A stretch of 64,000 nt of DNA, taken from assembly GCA_964348795.1 (NCBI GenBank), contig CAYGDY010000002.1, positions 1-64,000 of the forward strand, in the 5' to 3' direction. How positions within the stretch are numbered: position 1 is the first letter of the stretch; each line of letters opens with the position of its first letter. This DNA comes from JADLAT01 sp964348795 (lineage in GTDB: Bacteria; Pseudomonadota; Alphaproteobacteria; Micavibrionales; Micavibrionaceae). The position numbers and the translations under genes are program-made. Shown here one piece after another: positions 1-8,616 of this stretch. The notes under the pieces are model-generated. The model worked only from the letters and a program-made list of their open reading frames with translations, was not told the origin of the DNA and did no database searches.

Positions 1-17
1 CCTCCCTTCACCCCCCC

Positions 18-959
18 CTACCCCTTCTTCACAGGATGCGGGGACGAATGCAGATGAACAGGAAGCTCCGGAAACGGTGTGCCCTCAGGCCCCAGCCCCA
101 TGACATCACGCCGGATTTTCCGTGTGCGGGTAAAGGTCTCTTCCAGATATGTCCCGTCCCCGCGCCGGATCGCCTTTTGCATGGCGGTCAAATCCTCCGT
201 AAAGCGCTGGAGAATCTCCAGAACCGCCTCTTTATTGTTCAAGAAAATATCCCGCCACATCACGGGATCAGAGGCCGCAATGCGCGTGAACCCCCGAAAC
301 CCCGAGGCTGAAAACTTGATGACTTCGGATTTCAAATCCTCCCCCAGATCATCCGCCGTGCCCACAATCGTATAGGCAATCAGATGCGGCAAATGGGACG
401 TAATCCCCAGCACCAGATCATGATGCGCAGGGTCCATGATCTCGATCCGTGCGCCAAGCGCCTCCCACAGGGCCGTCATGCGCTCCACCGCTTTAATCGA
501 AGTATTCGGCAAAGGTGTCAGAATACACCAGCGCCCCTCGAATAATTCCGCAAAACCGGACTCTGGCCCTGAATGCTCCGTGCCCGCAATCGGGTGCGCG
601 GGCACGCATTCCACCCCTTCGGGCAGAAACGGCACAATCGCCTCCACCACGGCCTTTTTCACCGAGCCCACATCCGAAACAATGGCCTTGGGTTTGAGGA
701 ATGGCCCTACGGTTTCAGCCACACCCTTCATCGCGCCCACCGGCACAGCCAGAATCACGCAATCGCTCCCGATCACACTGCGGGAGAGATCCTGAAAGAC
801 CTCATCCGCCAGCGCCAACGTCACAACCGTCTCGCACACTGCCGGATTGATATCGGCCGCCACGATTGTTTTTGCAACGCCCTTGGCCCGCAGAGCCCGC
901 GCAACAGAGGAGCCAATATGCCCCATCCCGATAATCGTAATTCTTTCAAACAATTTCAT
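18..959 (-). CDS. tyrC: Prephenate/arogenate dehydrogenase family protein
   Basis: NAD(P)-dependent dehydrogenase that oxidises prephenate or arogenate in tyrosine synthesis in the cytosol. A Rossmann GMGHIG motif lies at residues 11-16, and the family signature AHPIAGTEHSG at 121-131. The protein is 313 aa with the start chosen here, usual for the family. Two upstream in-frame ATGs (971, 986) would add 4 or 9 residues that break the normal distance to the GxGxxG loop, so I chose the ATG at 959. It is divergent from metA with about 80 bases between the starts. Whether prephenate or arogenate is the substrate cannot be decided from sequence alone. Confidence 0.9.
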   Translation of the reverse strand: MKLFERITIIGMGHIGSSVARALRAKGVAKTIVAADINPAVCETVVTLALADEVFQDLSRSVIGSDCVILAVPVGAMKGVAETVGPFLKPKAIVSDVGSVKKAVVEAIVPFLPEGVECVPAHPIAGTEHSGPESGFAELFEGRWCILTPLPNTSIKAVERMTALWEALGARIEIMDPAHHDLVLGITSHLPHLIAYTIVGTADDLGEDLKSEVIKFSASGFRGFTRIAASDPVMWRDIFLNNKEAVLEILQRFTEDLTAMQKAIRRGDGTYLEETFTRTRKIRRDVMGLGPEGTPFPELPVHLHSSPHPVKKG

Positions 960-1041
960 CTGGTTTTCCATCCAAAAAACAGCCAAGATACTTCATACAA
1001 ACTGAAGACCTTAAAATCAAAGGAAATAAACGAGGTATCCC

Positions 1042-2100
1042 GTGCCACTTGTCGCCTATAACGATTTACCCACGTTCCAGCGCCTCAAGGAAGAAGGCCG
1101 GACGGTGCTGTCCGCCCAGCGCGCGCAGACACAGGAAATCCGGCAGATGCATATCGGGCTCCTCAACATGATGCCTGATTCTGCCCTGCAAGCGACAGAA
1201 CGTCAGTTTTTCCGCCTCGTGGGGGAAAGCAACCAGATCGCCCAGCTGTATGTGCACCCCTTTACCCTGCCCGAAATCTCGCGCGATGCAGATACAACCG
1301 CTTATATCAAACAACATTATACGACCTTCGAGGCCTTGAAGGCCGAGGGGCTGGACGCGCTCATCATCACCGGTGCGAATATCGCCAATCCTGATTTGAC
1401 GCAGGCCCCCTTCTGGGAGCCCTTGCAGGAGATCATGGGCTGGGCATGGGACAACGTGACCTCGACCCTGTGTTCCTGTCTGGCCACCCATGCCGTCATG
1501 CAGTTTCGCTATCATGAACGTCGCCAGCCCTTGGGCAAAAAGCTCTGGGGGGTGTATGGACACCGCGTGCTCAACCGCACGCATCCGCTTGTGCGCGGGG
1601 TCAATACGGTGTTCAATGTGCCCCATTCCCGCTTCAACGCAATTTCACAGGAACAATTCGAGCGCGCCGGTCTGCAAGTGCTGGCCAATTCGCCGGAGGC
1701 CGGCGCGCATATCGCCGTCAGCCCCGACGGGTTTCGCCTGATCTGTTTTCAAGGGCATCCGGAATACGACACCATCAGCCTGTATAAGGAATATACCCGC
1801 GAAGTCGGGCGGTATGTGGCGGGAGAGCGCAAAATCTATCCGCCTGTGCCTGTGCGTTATTTTTCCAAGCCGCTCCAAAAATCCTTTGGGGCCTATAAAG
1901 CCGCGCTTCAAAACGGGGAACGCCCCGCCCCGCCATTCGATGATACCATGATGCGCGAGGCGCTGGAAAACAGCTGGCGCGACAGTGCCCGCAGTATCAT
2001 CGCCAACTGGATTGGCCTCGTTTACCAGACCACCCACGTCGAGCGCGCGAAGCAATTCATGGACGGCATCAACCCGATGAACCCGCTCAAGGGGTTGTAA
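1042..2100 (+). CDS. metA: Homoserine O-acyltransferase, MetA family
   Basis: Acylates the hydroxyl of L-homoserine, the first committed step of methionine synthesis. The start is GTG, with GAGG six bases upstream. The class-I glutamine-amidotransferase-like fold shows the catalytic Cys146 (in STLCSCLA) and the His239/Glu241 pair in GHPEYD, matching the Cys/His/Glu triad of E. coli MetA. At 352 aa it is longer than the E. coli enzyme (309). The residue known to set acyl-CoA choice (Gly111 in succinyl, Glu111 in acetyl enzymes) aligns with Ala115 in TGANIA, so the donor cannot be read off. The bases before the gene can form a small hairpin but I see no riboswitch consensus. Confidence 0.93.
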   Translation: MPLVAYNDLPTFQRLKEEGRTVLSAQRAQTQEIRQMHIGLLNMMPDSALQATERQFFRLVGESNQIAQLYVHPFTLPEISRDADTTAYIKQHYTTFEALKAEGLDALIITGANIANPDLTQAPFWEPLQEIMGWAWDNVTSTLCSCLATHAVMQFRYHERRQPLGKKLWGVYGHRVLNRTHPLVRGVNTVFNVPHSRFNAISQEQFERAGLQVLANSPEAGAHIAVSPDGFRLICFQGHPEYDTISLYKEYTREVGRYVAGERKIYPPVPVRYFSKPLQKSFGAYKAALQNGERPAPPFDDTMMREALENSWRDSARSIIANWIGLVYQTTHVERAKQFMDGINPMNPLKGL

Positions 2101-2109
2101 AAAAAACTC

Positions 2110-2685
2110 ATGACAGAACCTCGTTATATTCGAGCACTTGAACGTAACCTTGCAGAACTCAGTAATGCAATTTTAAAAAGAAGCGCGCTGATAGGCATAG
2201 ATAACACTCATTCAATGCACGCTCTCGATTTTTTTAGGATTGCTAACCACGCACTGTACAACGATATGCTATCTCACATCATGAAAGTTTTTGATGAACA
2301 TAAAGAGTGCGCCTCTTTCTGGTGGTGCAAGACCTTTGATGAAAAGGCCTTTTCAGAAAGCGTCATACATAATGACATAGACATAAATAAAATCAAAGGT
2401 TTATCAGGTCGTTTCAAAAATATACGAAACAAAACGCATTTTCATATCGACAAAAACAAAGTTTCCAACCCCAAAGAAGTTTGGAAAGGCGAACACATCA
2501 ACGGCGATGAAGTTAAATATCTGCTGGAGTCGGGCTTTCGTATTTTAAGTTATATTTATAAAGCAAAAACTGGAAAATCCAGAGATTTACCTGATTATGA
2601 CGGCTCTGATGTTCCTGATATTATCCGTTCATACAAAACATGCTTTCCAAATACTCCTATTATTTTAAAAAACTCTTTCGACTAA
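2110..2685 (+). CDS. AT-rich ORF with HEPN/AbiU2-like motif
   Basis: A 191-aa, helix-rich protein that is clearly more AT-rich than its neighbours. Residues 106-112 read RNKTHFH, fitting the R-x(4-6)-H active-site motif of HEPN ribonucleases, and the surrounding pattern (an aromatic-rich FWW segment at 70-72 followed by RNK...H) resembles the AbiU2-type HEPN group linked to phage abortive infection. No antitoxin-like partner is next to it. It starts nine bases after metA and its 3' end overlaps the broken phage gene on the other strand by 21 bases. Base composition and company suggest recent acquisition. The HEPN assignment is pattern-based inference and the function is unproven. Confidence 0.6.
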   Translation: MTEPRYIRALERNLAELSNAILKRSALIGIDNTHSMHALDFFRIANHALYNDMLSHIMKVFDEHKECASFWWCKTFDEKAFSESVIHNDIDINKIKGLSGRFKNIRNKTHFHIDKNKVSNPKEVWKGEHINGDEVKYLLESGFRILSYIYKAKTGKSRDLPDYDGSDVPDIIRSYKTCFPNTPIILKNSFD

Positions 2686-3086
2686 AACATCTCCCCCCTC
2701 GCCCCAGCACCGGCAGTTGTATTCCTCGGCCGGGTCAGGTTCTACGCTCCATTGGCGCATTGTGCCGTTCAAGGCCGCGTGGGAGCGACGGACTTTATCG
2801 TCCTGCACCGTGCGCCAAACGTAATACCCATCCGATACGGACTCCAAAGCTTTGTTCAAAGCCTTCAGCGTTTCATCGTCGGGTTTGATCTCGCTTTTGC
2901 CCCCTCTCCCCTCTGGGGAGAGGGCTGGGGTGAGGGGTAAGCCTCGATAAAGAACCCCTCATCCTCACCTTCTCCCCAAAGGGGAGAAGGGACTTTGATT
3001 TTATTCAGCGCCTTTTTGACGTGGCGCACGTCATAGCCTTCCGCCCCGCCATTGCGGGCGAGCGGTTTTTGGAGGGTGATGGGCAT
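2665..3086 (-). pseudogene. Broken PG-binding / phage minor-head (Mu gpF-like) gene
   Basis: Two reading frames on the minus strand are pieces of one gene. The 5' piece (from ATG 3086) encodes MPITLQKPLARNG followed by DVRHVKKALN, the opening of a peptidoglycan-binding-type repeat domain. The 3' piece, in another frame, encodes IKPDDETLKALNKAL, then GYYVWRTVQDDKVR and YNCRCWGE, the C-terminal signature of Mu gpF/SPP1 gp7-like head morphogenesis proteins. Between them lies a family A palindromic repeat that shifts the frame and appears to stand in place of part of the first domain. No other phage genes are near, so this is an isolated, inactivated remnant. Confidence 0.7.
2900..2991. repeat. 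Family A palindromic repeat pair (in phage-head remnant)
   Basis: Two head-to-head copies of a palindrome with core CTCCCC...GGGGAG, each followed by a GGTGAGGGG-type tail, separated by about 17 bases. The same arrangement recurs at 46201-46314 and 53829-53922. Here it interrupts and frameshifts a coding sequence. Confidence 0.9.
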
Positions 3087-3111
3087 GAATGGATCCTGCT
3101 GTTTTTAAAGA

Positions 3112-3144
3112 CAAAAAAACGCCAGAAGACGGATCTCTGGCGTT
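3112..3144 (-). terminator. Rho-independent terminator of the methyltransferase gene
   Basis: On the minus strand the stem AACGCCAGA/TCTGGCGTT is followed by a run of seven Ts. It lies 35 bases downstream of the methyltransferase stop codon. Confidence 0.8.
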
Positions 3145-3179
3145 GATACTGAATATATTCCTATATTTTTGGTGTTTTG

Positions 3180-3947
3180 TCAAGTGTTTTTTTGTGAGAC
3201 CTCCGCCTTGCGCATACTGGGCACAAGGGCCCTGCGGGTGCGGGCGGGCACACGGGCACCGTAACCGCGATCGGTTGTGGCATAAATCTGCTTGGAGACT
3301 TCCACGATATACGCCCCCGCCATAAAGGGAAACAGAACGCGCCCGACCTTTTCCATCACACCCGCAGACTTCAAATTGAGGTGAGCTTTCAAGGGGAGCA
3401 TGAACAAGGCCCCTTCGGTGCGTTCGTGCACGAACAGATTATCACGCAGATGATACTCGATCTGCGTCAGGGAATACGGCGTGCCCTGCCCGAAGGGAGA
3501 CCAGTCCGCCCGCGCCCAGAGGCCCGCGCGATTGGGCACTACCACCATCAGCCGCCCTTGAGATTTCAAAACGCGCCAAATTTCCTGCAAGGCGGGTTTA
3601 AGCGCCTCAGAAAACTCGATATCGTGGATCATCAGCACACGGTCTATGGAATTGGTTTCAAAGGGAAGCTCGCCCGACTCCGCCAGCACAGCGGCATTGG
3701 GTGCGTCCTGCGGCCAGTCATGCACACAGGTTTCCCATTCCCGTCCAGCGGGCATCACGGCAAAAACGCGCTCCGGCTGATCGTCTTTAAAGCTCCGCAG
3801 ATAGGGCACAGCATAGCCGCACCCCATGACGCGCAGGCCTTTTACGTCCGGCCAGATTTCACGGATTCGAGCCTGAACCACGCGGCGAAAGACGCGCCCC
3901 ACCTTGCCATTGTAGAACGCTTTGAAATCATAAACCGAACGATACAT
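3180..3947 (-). CDS. Class I SAM-dependent methyltransferase
   Basis: A 255-aa protein of the Methyltransf_11 type. The SAM-binding glycine loop appears as VMGCGYAVPYL near residue 40, with the third glycine of the usual GxGxG replaced by alanine. An acidic segment ELPFETNSIDRVLMIHDIEF near 93-112 and the LKSQGRLMVVVPN strand-turn near 128-140 are typical of motifs II-III. The C-terminal third is basic and lacks a recognisable substrate domain, so the substrate is unknown. It has its own terminator downstream, and a family D repeat separates it from mutT upstream, so it is probably monocistronic. Confidence 0.8.
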   Translation of the reverse strand: MYRSVYDFKAFYNGKVGRVFRRVVQARIREIWPDVKGLRVMGCGYAVPYLRSFKDDQPERVFAVMPAGREWETCVHDWPQDAPNAAVLAESGELPFETNSIDRVLMIHDIEFSEALKPALQEIWRVLKSQGRLMVVVPNRAGLWARADWSPFGQGTPYSLTQIEYHLRDNLFVHERTEGALFMLPLKAHLNLKSAGVMEKVGRVLFPFMAGAYIVEVSKQIYATTDRGYGARVPARTRRALVPSMRKAEVSQKNT

Positions 3948-3963
3948 GGAAAACTCCTCCCAT

Positions 3964-4020
3964 TGTCATTCTGAGACGTAGCCGAAGACTCTTTAGATCC
4001 TTCGCGATGCTCAGGATGAC
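3964..4020. repeat. Family D palindromic repeat
   Basis: Begins GTCATTCTGAG and ends CTCAGGATGAC with an AGATCC centre; it fills the gap between mutT and the methyltransferase gene. Confidence 0.85.
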
Positions 4021-4036
4021 AACAACCTTACTCACT

Positions 4037-4483
4037 CTACAACAAATCCCGCAAGGTTGCCACCAGCGGCAGATCGGCCGGCGGCATGGGGTAATCGTAC
4101 ATGTCATTCGGTTTAACCCATGCCATCGCCTGATGCGCCCTGAGCACGATATCCCCCCGCCAGACACGGCAAGCCAGCAAAGGCATGAGAAGATGAAAAC
4201 GCTCGTAGGCATGGGACGCAAAACCAATCGGGTGAAAACAGCAGGGCCGCGTTTCAATCCCGAGTTCCTCTTCCAGCTCCCGCATGAGCGCAAATTCCGG
4301 TGTTTCCCCCGCCTGTATCTTGCCACCTGGAAATTCCCACAGGCCGCCCATATCTTTTCCTTCCGGACGTTCCGCAATCAGCACTTCCCGCTTGGAATTG
4401 ATGAGCGCACCCGCCACGACCATCAGGATTGGCACATCCGGCTGAACCGGTTTGGGGTGGTCAAGCGCCTCGGAACAGTTCAT
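4037..4483 (-). CDS. mutT: Nudix hydrolase, 8-oxo-dGTP diphosphatase (MutT)
   Basis: Hydrolyses 8-oxo-dGTP to the monophosphate and so prevents A:T to C:G transversions. The full Nudix box Gx5Ex7REUxEExGU is present at residues 54-76 (GGKIQAGE...RELEEELGI). The surrounding LWEFPGGK and the PxPPADLPLVATL tail near the C terminus are typical of MutT. The length of 148 aa is slightly above the E. coli enzyme because of about 18 extra N-terminal residues. A strong bidirectional terminator separates it from the parvulin gene upstream. Confidence 0.92.
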   Translation of the reverse strand: MNCSEALDHPKPVQPDVPILMVVAGALINSKREVLIAERPEGKDMGGLWEFPGGKIQAGETPEFALMRELEEELGIETRPCCFHPIGFASHAYERFHLLMPLLACRVWRGDIVLRAHQAMAWVKPNDMYDYPMPPADLPLVATLRDLL

Positions 4484-4506
4484 AGGGTTTTTCCTTTTTC
4501 AGATAG

Positions 4507-4543
4507 AAAAAAGCCGCGAAGAGGTGACCTCACGCGGCTTTTT
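4507..4543. terminator. Bidirectional Rho-independent terminator
   Basis: Stem AAAAAGCCGCG / CGCGGCTTTTT with a small inner GAGGTGACCTC palindrome. A-tract and T-tract flank both sides, so it can act in both directions; here it follows the parvulin gene. Confidence 0.88.
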
Positions 4544-4564
4544 ACACATAACATACCAGTGAGA

Positions 4565-5665
4565 CTATTCGGCCTTTTTCTCTTCTTTTTTACCAACCGT
4601 GTCGTCACCGGACGCAGGCTCGATGGAATCGCCGTTGATATCAAAGACTTCGATTTTCGCCGCTTCACGCCATTTCTGGACAACACCGTTCAGGGCCTTG
4701 CCACGTAACTGGGCCGACAGGAAAGGCCGTGCCTGATCATATGTGGCAGGAGGCCGCTCGCGTTTTTCCAGCGCCTGAATGATGTGATAGCCAAACTGGG
4801 ACTTCACAGGCTTGTCTGTGACGGCCTTATCCGCCAAGGCAAAAGCCGAATCCGCGAACTCGGGTACGACATCCTGCTTGGAGAAGAAATTCAGCTCACC
4901 GCCGTTTTCTTTCGTGGCATCAATGGAGTTTTCTTTCGCCAGTTGCGCAAAGTCGCCGCCGTCCTTGATTTTTTTGATCAAGTCCTTCGCCAGAGCTTCA
5001 TCCTTCACCAGAATATGACGGGCTTTCATTTCCTCGATTTTCGGGAAATTTTTCTTGTAGTCCTCATAAGCGGATTTCAGCATGTCTTCCGTTGTCGCCT
5101 TGTCGGCCTCTTTCTGCAGGAAGACGGAACGAATGATTTGCTGTTTAGCGGCTTTCATCTGGTCCTTGACCATTTGATCCTCTTCCAGATTCACCGTCTT
5201 AACTTTTTCACCGATCAGTTCCGCGTTCACGACCTGCTCCAGCGCAAGCGGGAACAACTTGTCAATCGGCATCTGACGGGTTTCAGGCGGCAAATTCTGT
5301 ATAAAGCCAAAGACATCCATACGGGTGACATCCTTGCCGTTGATCTTGGCCACAACCGGATTGCCAGGCTTGATAATCGGTAGTCCGGCTGTTTTGTCGC
5401 CATCCTTGGCCTGCCCCGCCTCATTCTTCGCAGAAGCCGATTCAGTGGATTCACCCGCCGCCGACTCCACGCCGGATGGCGTCTCTGATTCCGCCGAAGC
5501 GGTTTGCTCTGTTCCCGTTCCAGAACCGGACTTGCTCCCGCCGCTCAACTGACCGGAAAAAAATACCAACGCCCCGACAGCCACCACAACCAAGGCCACC
5601 AGAGCAATGATTGCGCTCCTGCCCTGTTCGGATGTCCGTGTCTCCATTCCATTTATCTCACGCAT
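4565..5665 (-). CDS. Membrane-anchored parvulin-type peptidyl-prolyl isomerase
   Basis: A PpiC/SurA-like folding factor that isomerises prolyl bonds in exported proteins. With the start at 5665 it has 366 residues: a short cytoplasmic tail, one membrane segment at about 18-37, a Ser/Glu/Ala-rich linker to about 100, a SurA-N-like helical region, and a parvulin domain at about 216-302 that opens with ARHILVKDE and closes with QFGYHIIQALEKRE. An ATG at 5725 and one at 5647 are alternatives; the chosen one has a GGGAAAG about 10 bases upstream. It lies back to back with secA, in keeping with a role in secretion. A near-perfect palindrome lies upstream. Confidence 0.9.
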   Translation of the reverse strand: MREINGMETRTSEQGRSAIIALVALVVVAVGALVFFSGQLSGGSKSGSGTGTEQTASAESETPSGVESAAGESTESASAKNEAGQAKDGDKTAGLPIIKPGNPVVAKINGKDVTRMDVFGFIQNLPPETRQMPIDKLFPLALEQVVNAELIGEKVKTVNLEEDQMVKDQMKAAKQQIIRSVFLQKEADKATTEDMLKSAYEDYKKNFPKIEEMKARHILVKDEALAKDLIKKIKDGGDFAQLAKENSIDATKENGGELNFFSKQDVVPEFADSAFALADKAVTDKPVKSQFGYHIIQALEKRERPPATYDQARPFLSAQLRGKALNGVVQKWREAAKIEVFDINGDSIEPASGDDTVGKKEEKKAE

Positions 5666-5713
5666 AATTTTATCGCTTTCCCTATAAAGATCATCTTCAT
5701 AAATAAATATCCC

Positions 5714-5740
5714 AATGTTTAACAAACCTGTTAAAACATT
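5714..5740. promoter_or_regulatory. Palindrome in the ppiC-like/secA divergent region
   Basis: AATGTTTAACA, four bases, then TGTTAAAACATT: an inverted repeat with one unpaired base, placed about 50 bases upstream of the parvulin start. It is AT-rich and lacks a T-tract, so it looks more like an operator than a terminator. No regulator is assigned. Confidence 0.45.
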
Positions 5741-5817
5741 CGGACTTTAACGAAGCCGATAACACTTTGCAAGAGCCGAAAAAAGGGAATCCATAAGAGA
5801 ATCTTTCAAGGCAAACA

Positions 5818-5846
5818 TTGACGTGCAGACAGAAGCCCCTTATATG
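5818..5846 (+). promoter_or_regulatory. Sigma-70-type promoter of secA
   Basis: TTGACG, 17 bases, TATATG. The predicted start point is near 5853, leaving a 25-base leader with TGGAG before the GTG start. Confidence 0.7.
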
Positions 5847-5877
5847 AAGACATCTTGCTTTTTTCTGGAGAACAACT

Positions 5878-8613
5878 GTGCTGGGGCTAGTCACTAAACT
5901 TTTCGGATCATCCAATGACCGCGCACTCAAGGCCTATCACAAACAGATCGGGCCCATCAATGCGTGGGATGACCGGATGGCGGCGTTATCTGACTCCGAT
6001 CTCCAGCACAAAACTCTGGAATTTCGAGAACGCCTTACCAAAGGTGAATCCTTGGAAAACCTTACACACGAGGCCTTTGCCGTGGTGCGGGAAGCCGCCA
6101 AGCGCACACTGGGCATTCGCCCCTACGATGTCCAGCTGATTGGCGGGATGGTGCTCAATGACGGGAAAATAGCTGAAATGAAAACGGGGGAAGGCAAGAC
6201 ACTGGTCGCCACCCTGCCCGTTTATCTCAATGCCCTGACAGGAAAAGGGGTTCATGTTGTCACGGTCAACGATTATCTGGCCACGCGGGATGCGGAATGG
6301 ATGGGGCAGGTCTACAGGTTCCTGGGGCTGTCTGTCGGATGCATTACCTCCAACATGCGGGAGGAAACCCGCAGAGCCGCCTATGCCGCAGACATCACCT
6401 ACGGCACGAACAACGAATTCGGTTTTGATTATCTGCGCGACAATATGAAGTTCAATTTGAAGCAGATGGTCCAGCGCCCCTTCAATTATGCGATTGTCGA
6501 TGAAGTCGATTCGATTTTGGTAGACGAAGCCCGCACGCCCCTCATTATTTCTGGTCCCTCGGAAACATCGACCGAACTTTATGTCTCTGTCAACACACTC
6601 ATCCCCCTGTTGGAGCTGGATGATTACGAGATGGACGAAAAACACAAAAGCATCGCCCTGACAGAAGACGGGCAGGAGCATATCGAAAACCTCCTGCACC
6701 AGCATGGCATCCTGACAGACGGCAATATGTATGACATCCACAACATTGCGCTCGTACACCATGTCAATCAGGCCCTGCGCGCCCACAAGCTCTTTCATCT
6801 GGACAAGGATTACATCGTCAAGGACAACAAAGTGATCCTGATTGATGAGTTTACGGGCCGGATGATGGATGGCAGACGGCTTTCGGAAGGCCTGCATCAG
6901 GCCATCGAAGCCAAGGAAGGCGTTAAAATCCAGAATGAAAACCAGACGCTGGCCTCCATTACTTTCCAGAATTATTTCCGGCTCTATCCCAAGCTGGCGG
7001 GCATGACGGGAACCGGTATGACAGAGGCCGCAGAGTTTGCGGAAATTTACAAGCTGGCGGTCATCAGCATCCCCACTCATGTGCCGGTCGCTCGAATCGA
7101 TTACAACGATAAAATCTACAAGTCCCTCAAGGAAAAAGAGGATGCGATTGTCGCGCTGATCCGTGATTGCCACGAACGCAAACAGCCTGTACTGGTGGGG
7201 ACAGTCTCGATTGAAAAATCGGAAACGCTGGCAGGGCGCCTCAAGAAAGAAAAAATCCCGCACCATGTTCTGAACGCCCGTTACCACGAACAGGAAGCTT
7301 ATATCGTGGCACAGGCCGGACGGCCCGGGGCAGTGACCATTGCCACCAACATGGCAGGGCGCGGAACCGATATCAAACTGGGCGGGAATGCTGAAATGCG
7401 GATCGAAGCCGAGATTGACCCTGCCCTGCCCGACCATGAAAAGAAGGCCCTCATCGCCAAAATTACAGAGGACGTCGAACGGGACAAGGCCATCGTCAAG
7501 GAAGCCGGCGGACTGTTTATTCTGGGCACAGAGCGCCACGAATCCCGCCGGATTGACAACCAGTTACGGGGCCGTTCGGGCCGTCAGGGGGATGAAGGCG
7601 CCTCCATGTTTTTTCTCTCGGTCGAAGACGACCTGATGCGGATTTTCGCAGGCGACAAACTGGAAGGCCTGCTCAGCAACCGGAATATCGGCCTGAAGGA
7701 GGGCGAAGCGCTCGAACACCCCCTGATCTCCAAAATGCTGGAACGGGCGCAGGCCAAGGTCGAGAGCATGCATTTTGATGTCCGGAAAAACCTGCTAAAA
7801 TTTGATAACGTCATGAATGACCAGCGCAAGGTGATCTACGAACAGCGCCGCGAAATCATGGAGTCTGACTCTCTGGAAGACCTCGCGCAGGATATGCGCC
7901 ATCAAGTCATCGAAGATACAGTGAACGCCACAATTCCTCACGGCGCCTATGCCGAGCAGTGGGATGTGACATCCCTGCACACCGAATGCCAACGCCTTTT
8001 GGGGCTGGATCTGCCCGTCAAGGACTGGGCGCAGGAAGAAGGCATTGCAGAAACCGAAATTCTGGAGCGCCTCATCGCCGCTTCGGATCAGAAAATGGCA
8101 AAGAAGGTCGCCGATACCGGCGCACAACTCTGGCGGCAGGTTGAAAAATCCATTGTGATCCAGACGCTCGACCAGCATTGGAAAGACCATTTGCTCCAGC
8201 TCGATCACCTGCGGCAGGGCATAAACCTGCGCGCCTTTGGTCAGCGCGATCCACTCAACGAATACAAGGCCGAAGCGTTTTCTGCTTTTGAGATCATGAT
8301 GGATCAGCTCCGCGAAAGCGTGACACAAACGCTCAGTCTTGTAGAAATCAACCGTGGGCCGGAAGGGTTTGAGGATCTGGAGATTCAAAACAGCCCCAAA
8401 CCCATGCGGGAGACCCGTGAGGATCCGGCCTTTTCCGAGACACCTTCTGACACCCGAAGCAAAAGTGCCACTGTGCGGCCTTTGCTGAAACGCCACGCGA
8501 TTGACAAAAACGATCCCGAAACATGGGGGAAAATCCAGCGCAATGCGCCCTGCCCGTGTGGGTCCGATAAAAAATACAAGCATTGCCACGGACAACTGGC
8601 GCAAAAGGGGTAA
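5878..8613 (+). CDS. secA: Preprotein translocase ATPase SecA
   Basis: The motor that drives unfolded preproteins through SecYEG. The start is GTG with TGGAG eight bases upstream. Visible parts of the 911-aa protein: Walker A MKTGEGKT at 101-108, a DEVDSILVDEARTPL Walker B region near 210, the preprotein cross-linking domain, the second nucleotide-binding fold with TNMAGRGTDIKLGG and QLRGRSGRQGD, the scaffold and wing regions, and the C-terminal zinc site CPCGSDKKYKHCH at 892-904 used for SecB and ribosome contact. Length and order match full alphaproteobacterial SecA. It ends three bases before the next gene. Confidence 0.98.
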   Translation: MLGLVTKLFGSSNDRALKAYHKQIGPINAWDDRMAALSDSDLQHKTLEFRERLTKGESLENLTHEAFAVVREAAKRTLGIRPYDVQLIGGMVLNDGKIAEMKTGEGKTLVATLPVYLNALTGKGVHVVTVNDYLATRDAEWMGQVYRFLGLSVGCITSNMREETRRAAYAADITYGTNNEFGFDYLRDNMKFNLKQMVQRPFNYAIVDEVDSILVDEARTPLIISGPSETSTELYVSVNTLIPLLELDDYEMDEKHKSIALTEDGQEHIENLLHQHGILTDGNMYDIHNIALVHHVNQALRAHKLFHLDKDYIVKDNKVILIDEFTGRMMDGRRLSEGLHQAIEAKEGVKIQNENQTLASITFQNYFRLYPKLAGMTGTGMTEAAEFAEIYKLAVISIPTHVPVARIDYNDKIYKSLKEKEDAIVALIRDCHERKQPVLVGTVSIEKSETLAGRLKKEKIPHHVLNARYHEQEAYIVAQAGRPGAVTIATNMAGRGTDIKLGGNAEMRIEAEIDPALPDHEKKALIAKITEDVERDKAIVKEAGGLFILGTERHESRRIDNQLRGRSGRQGDEGASMFFLSVEDDLMRIFAGDKLEGLLSNRNIGLKEGEALEHPLISKMLERAQAKVESMHFDVRKNLLKFDNVMNDQRKVIYEQRREIMESDSLEDLAQDMRHQVIEDTVNATIPHGAYAEQWDVTSLHTECQRLLGLDLPVKDWAQEEGIAETEILERLIAASDQKMAKKVADTGAQLWRQVEKSIVIQTLDQHWKDHLLQLDHLRQGINLRAFGQRDPLNEYKAEAFSAFEIMMDQLRESVTQTLSLVEINRGPEGFEDLEIQNSPKPMRETREDPAFSETPSDTRSKSATVRPLLKRHAIDKNDPETWGKIQRNAPCPCGSDKKYKHCHGQLAQKG

Positions 8614-8616
8614 TTC

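Noticed and set aside
987..1041. SAM or homocysteine-type riboswitch before metA
   Set aside because: Only a short CTTCA/TGAAG hairpin is visible in 55 bases; the conserved SAM-II core is not found.
2640..2940. Plus-strand ORFs through the phage remnant
   Set aside because: They encode Arg/Pro-rich shadow sequence; the minus strand carries recognisable gpF-like motifs.
2110..3086. A prophage around the gpF-like remnant
   Set aside because: Neighbouring genes are metA and a methyltransferase; no integrase, portal, terminase or tail gene is present.
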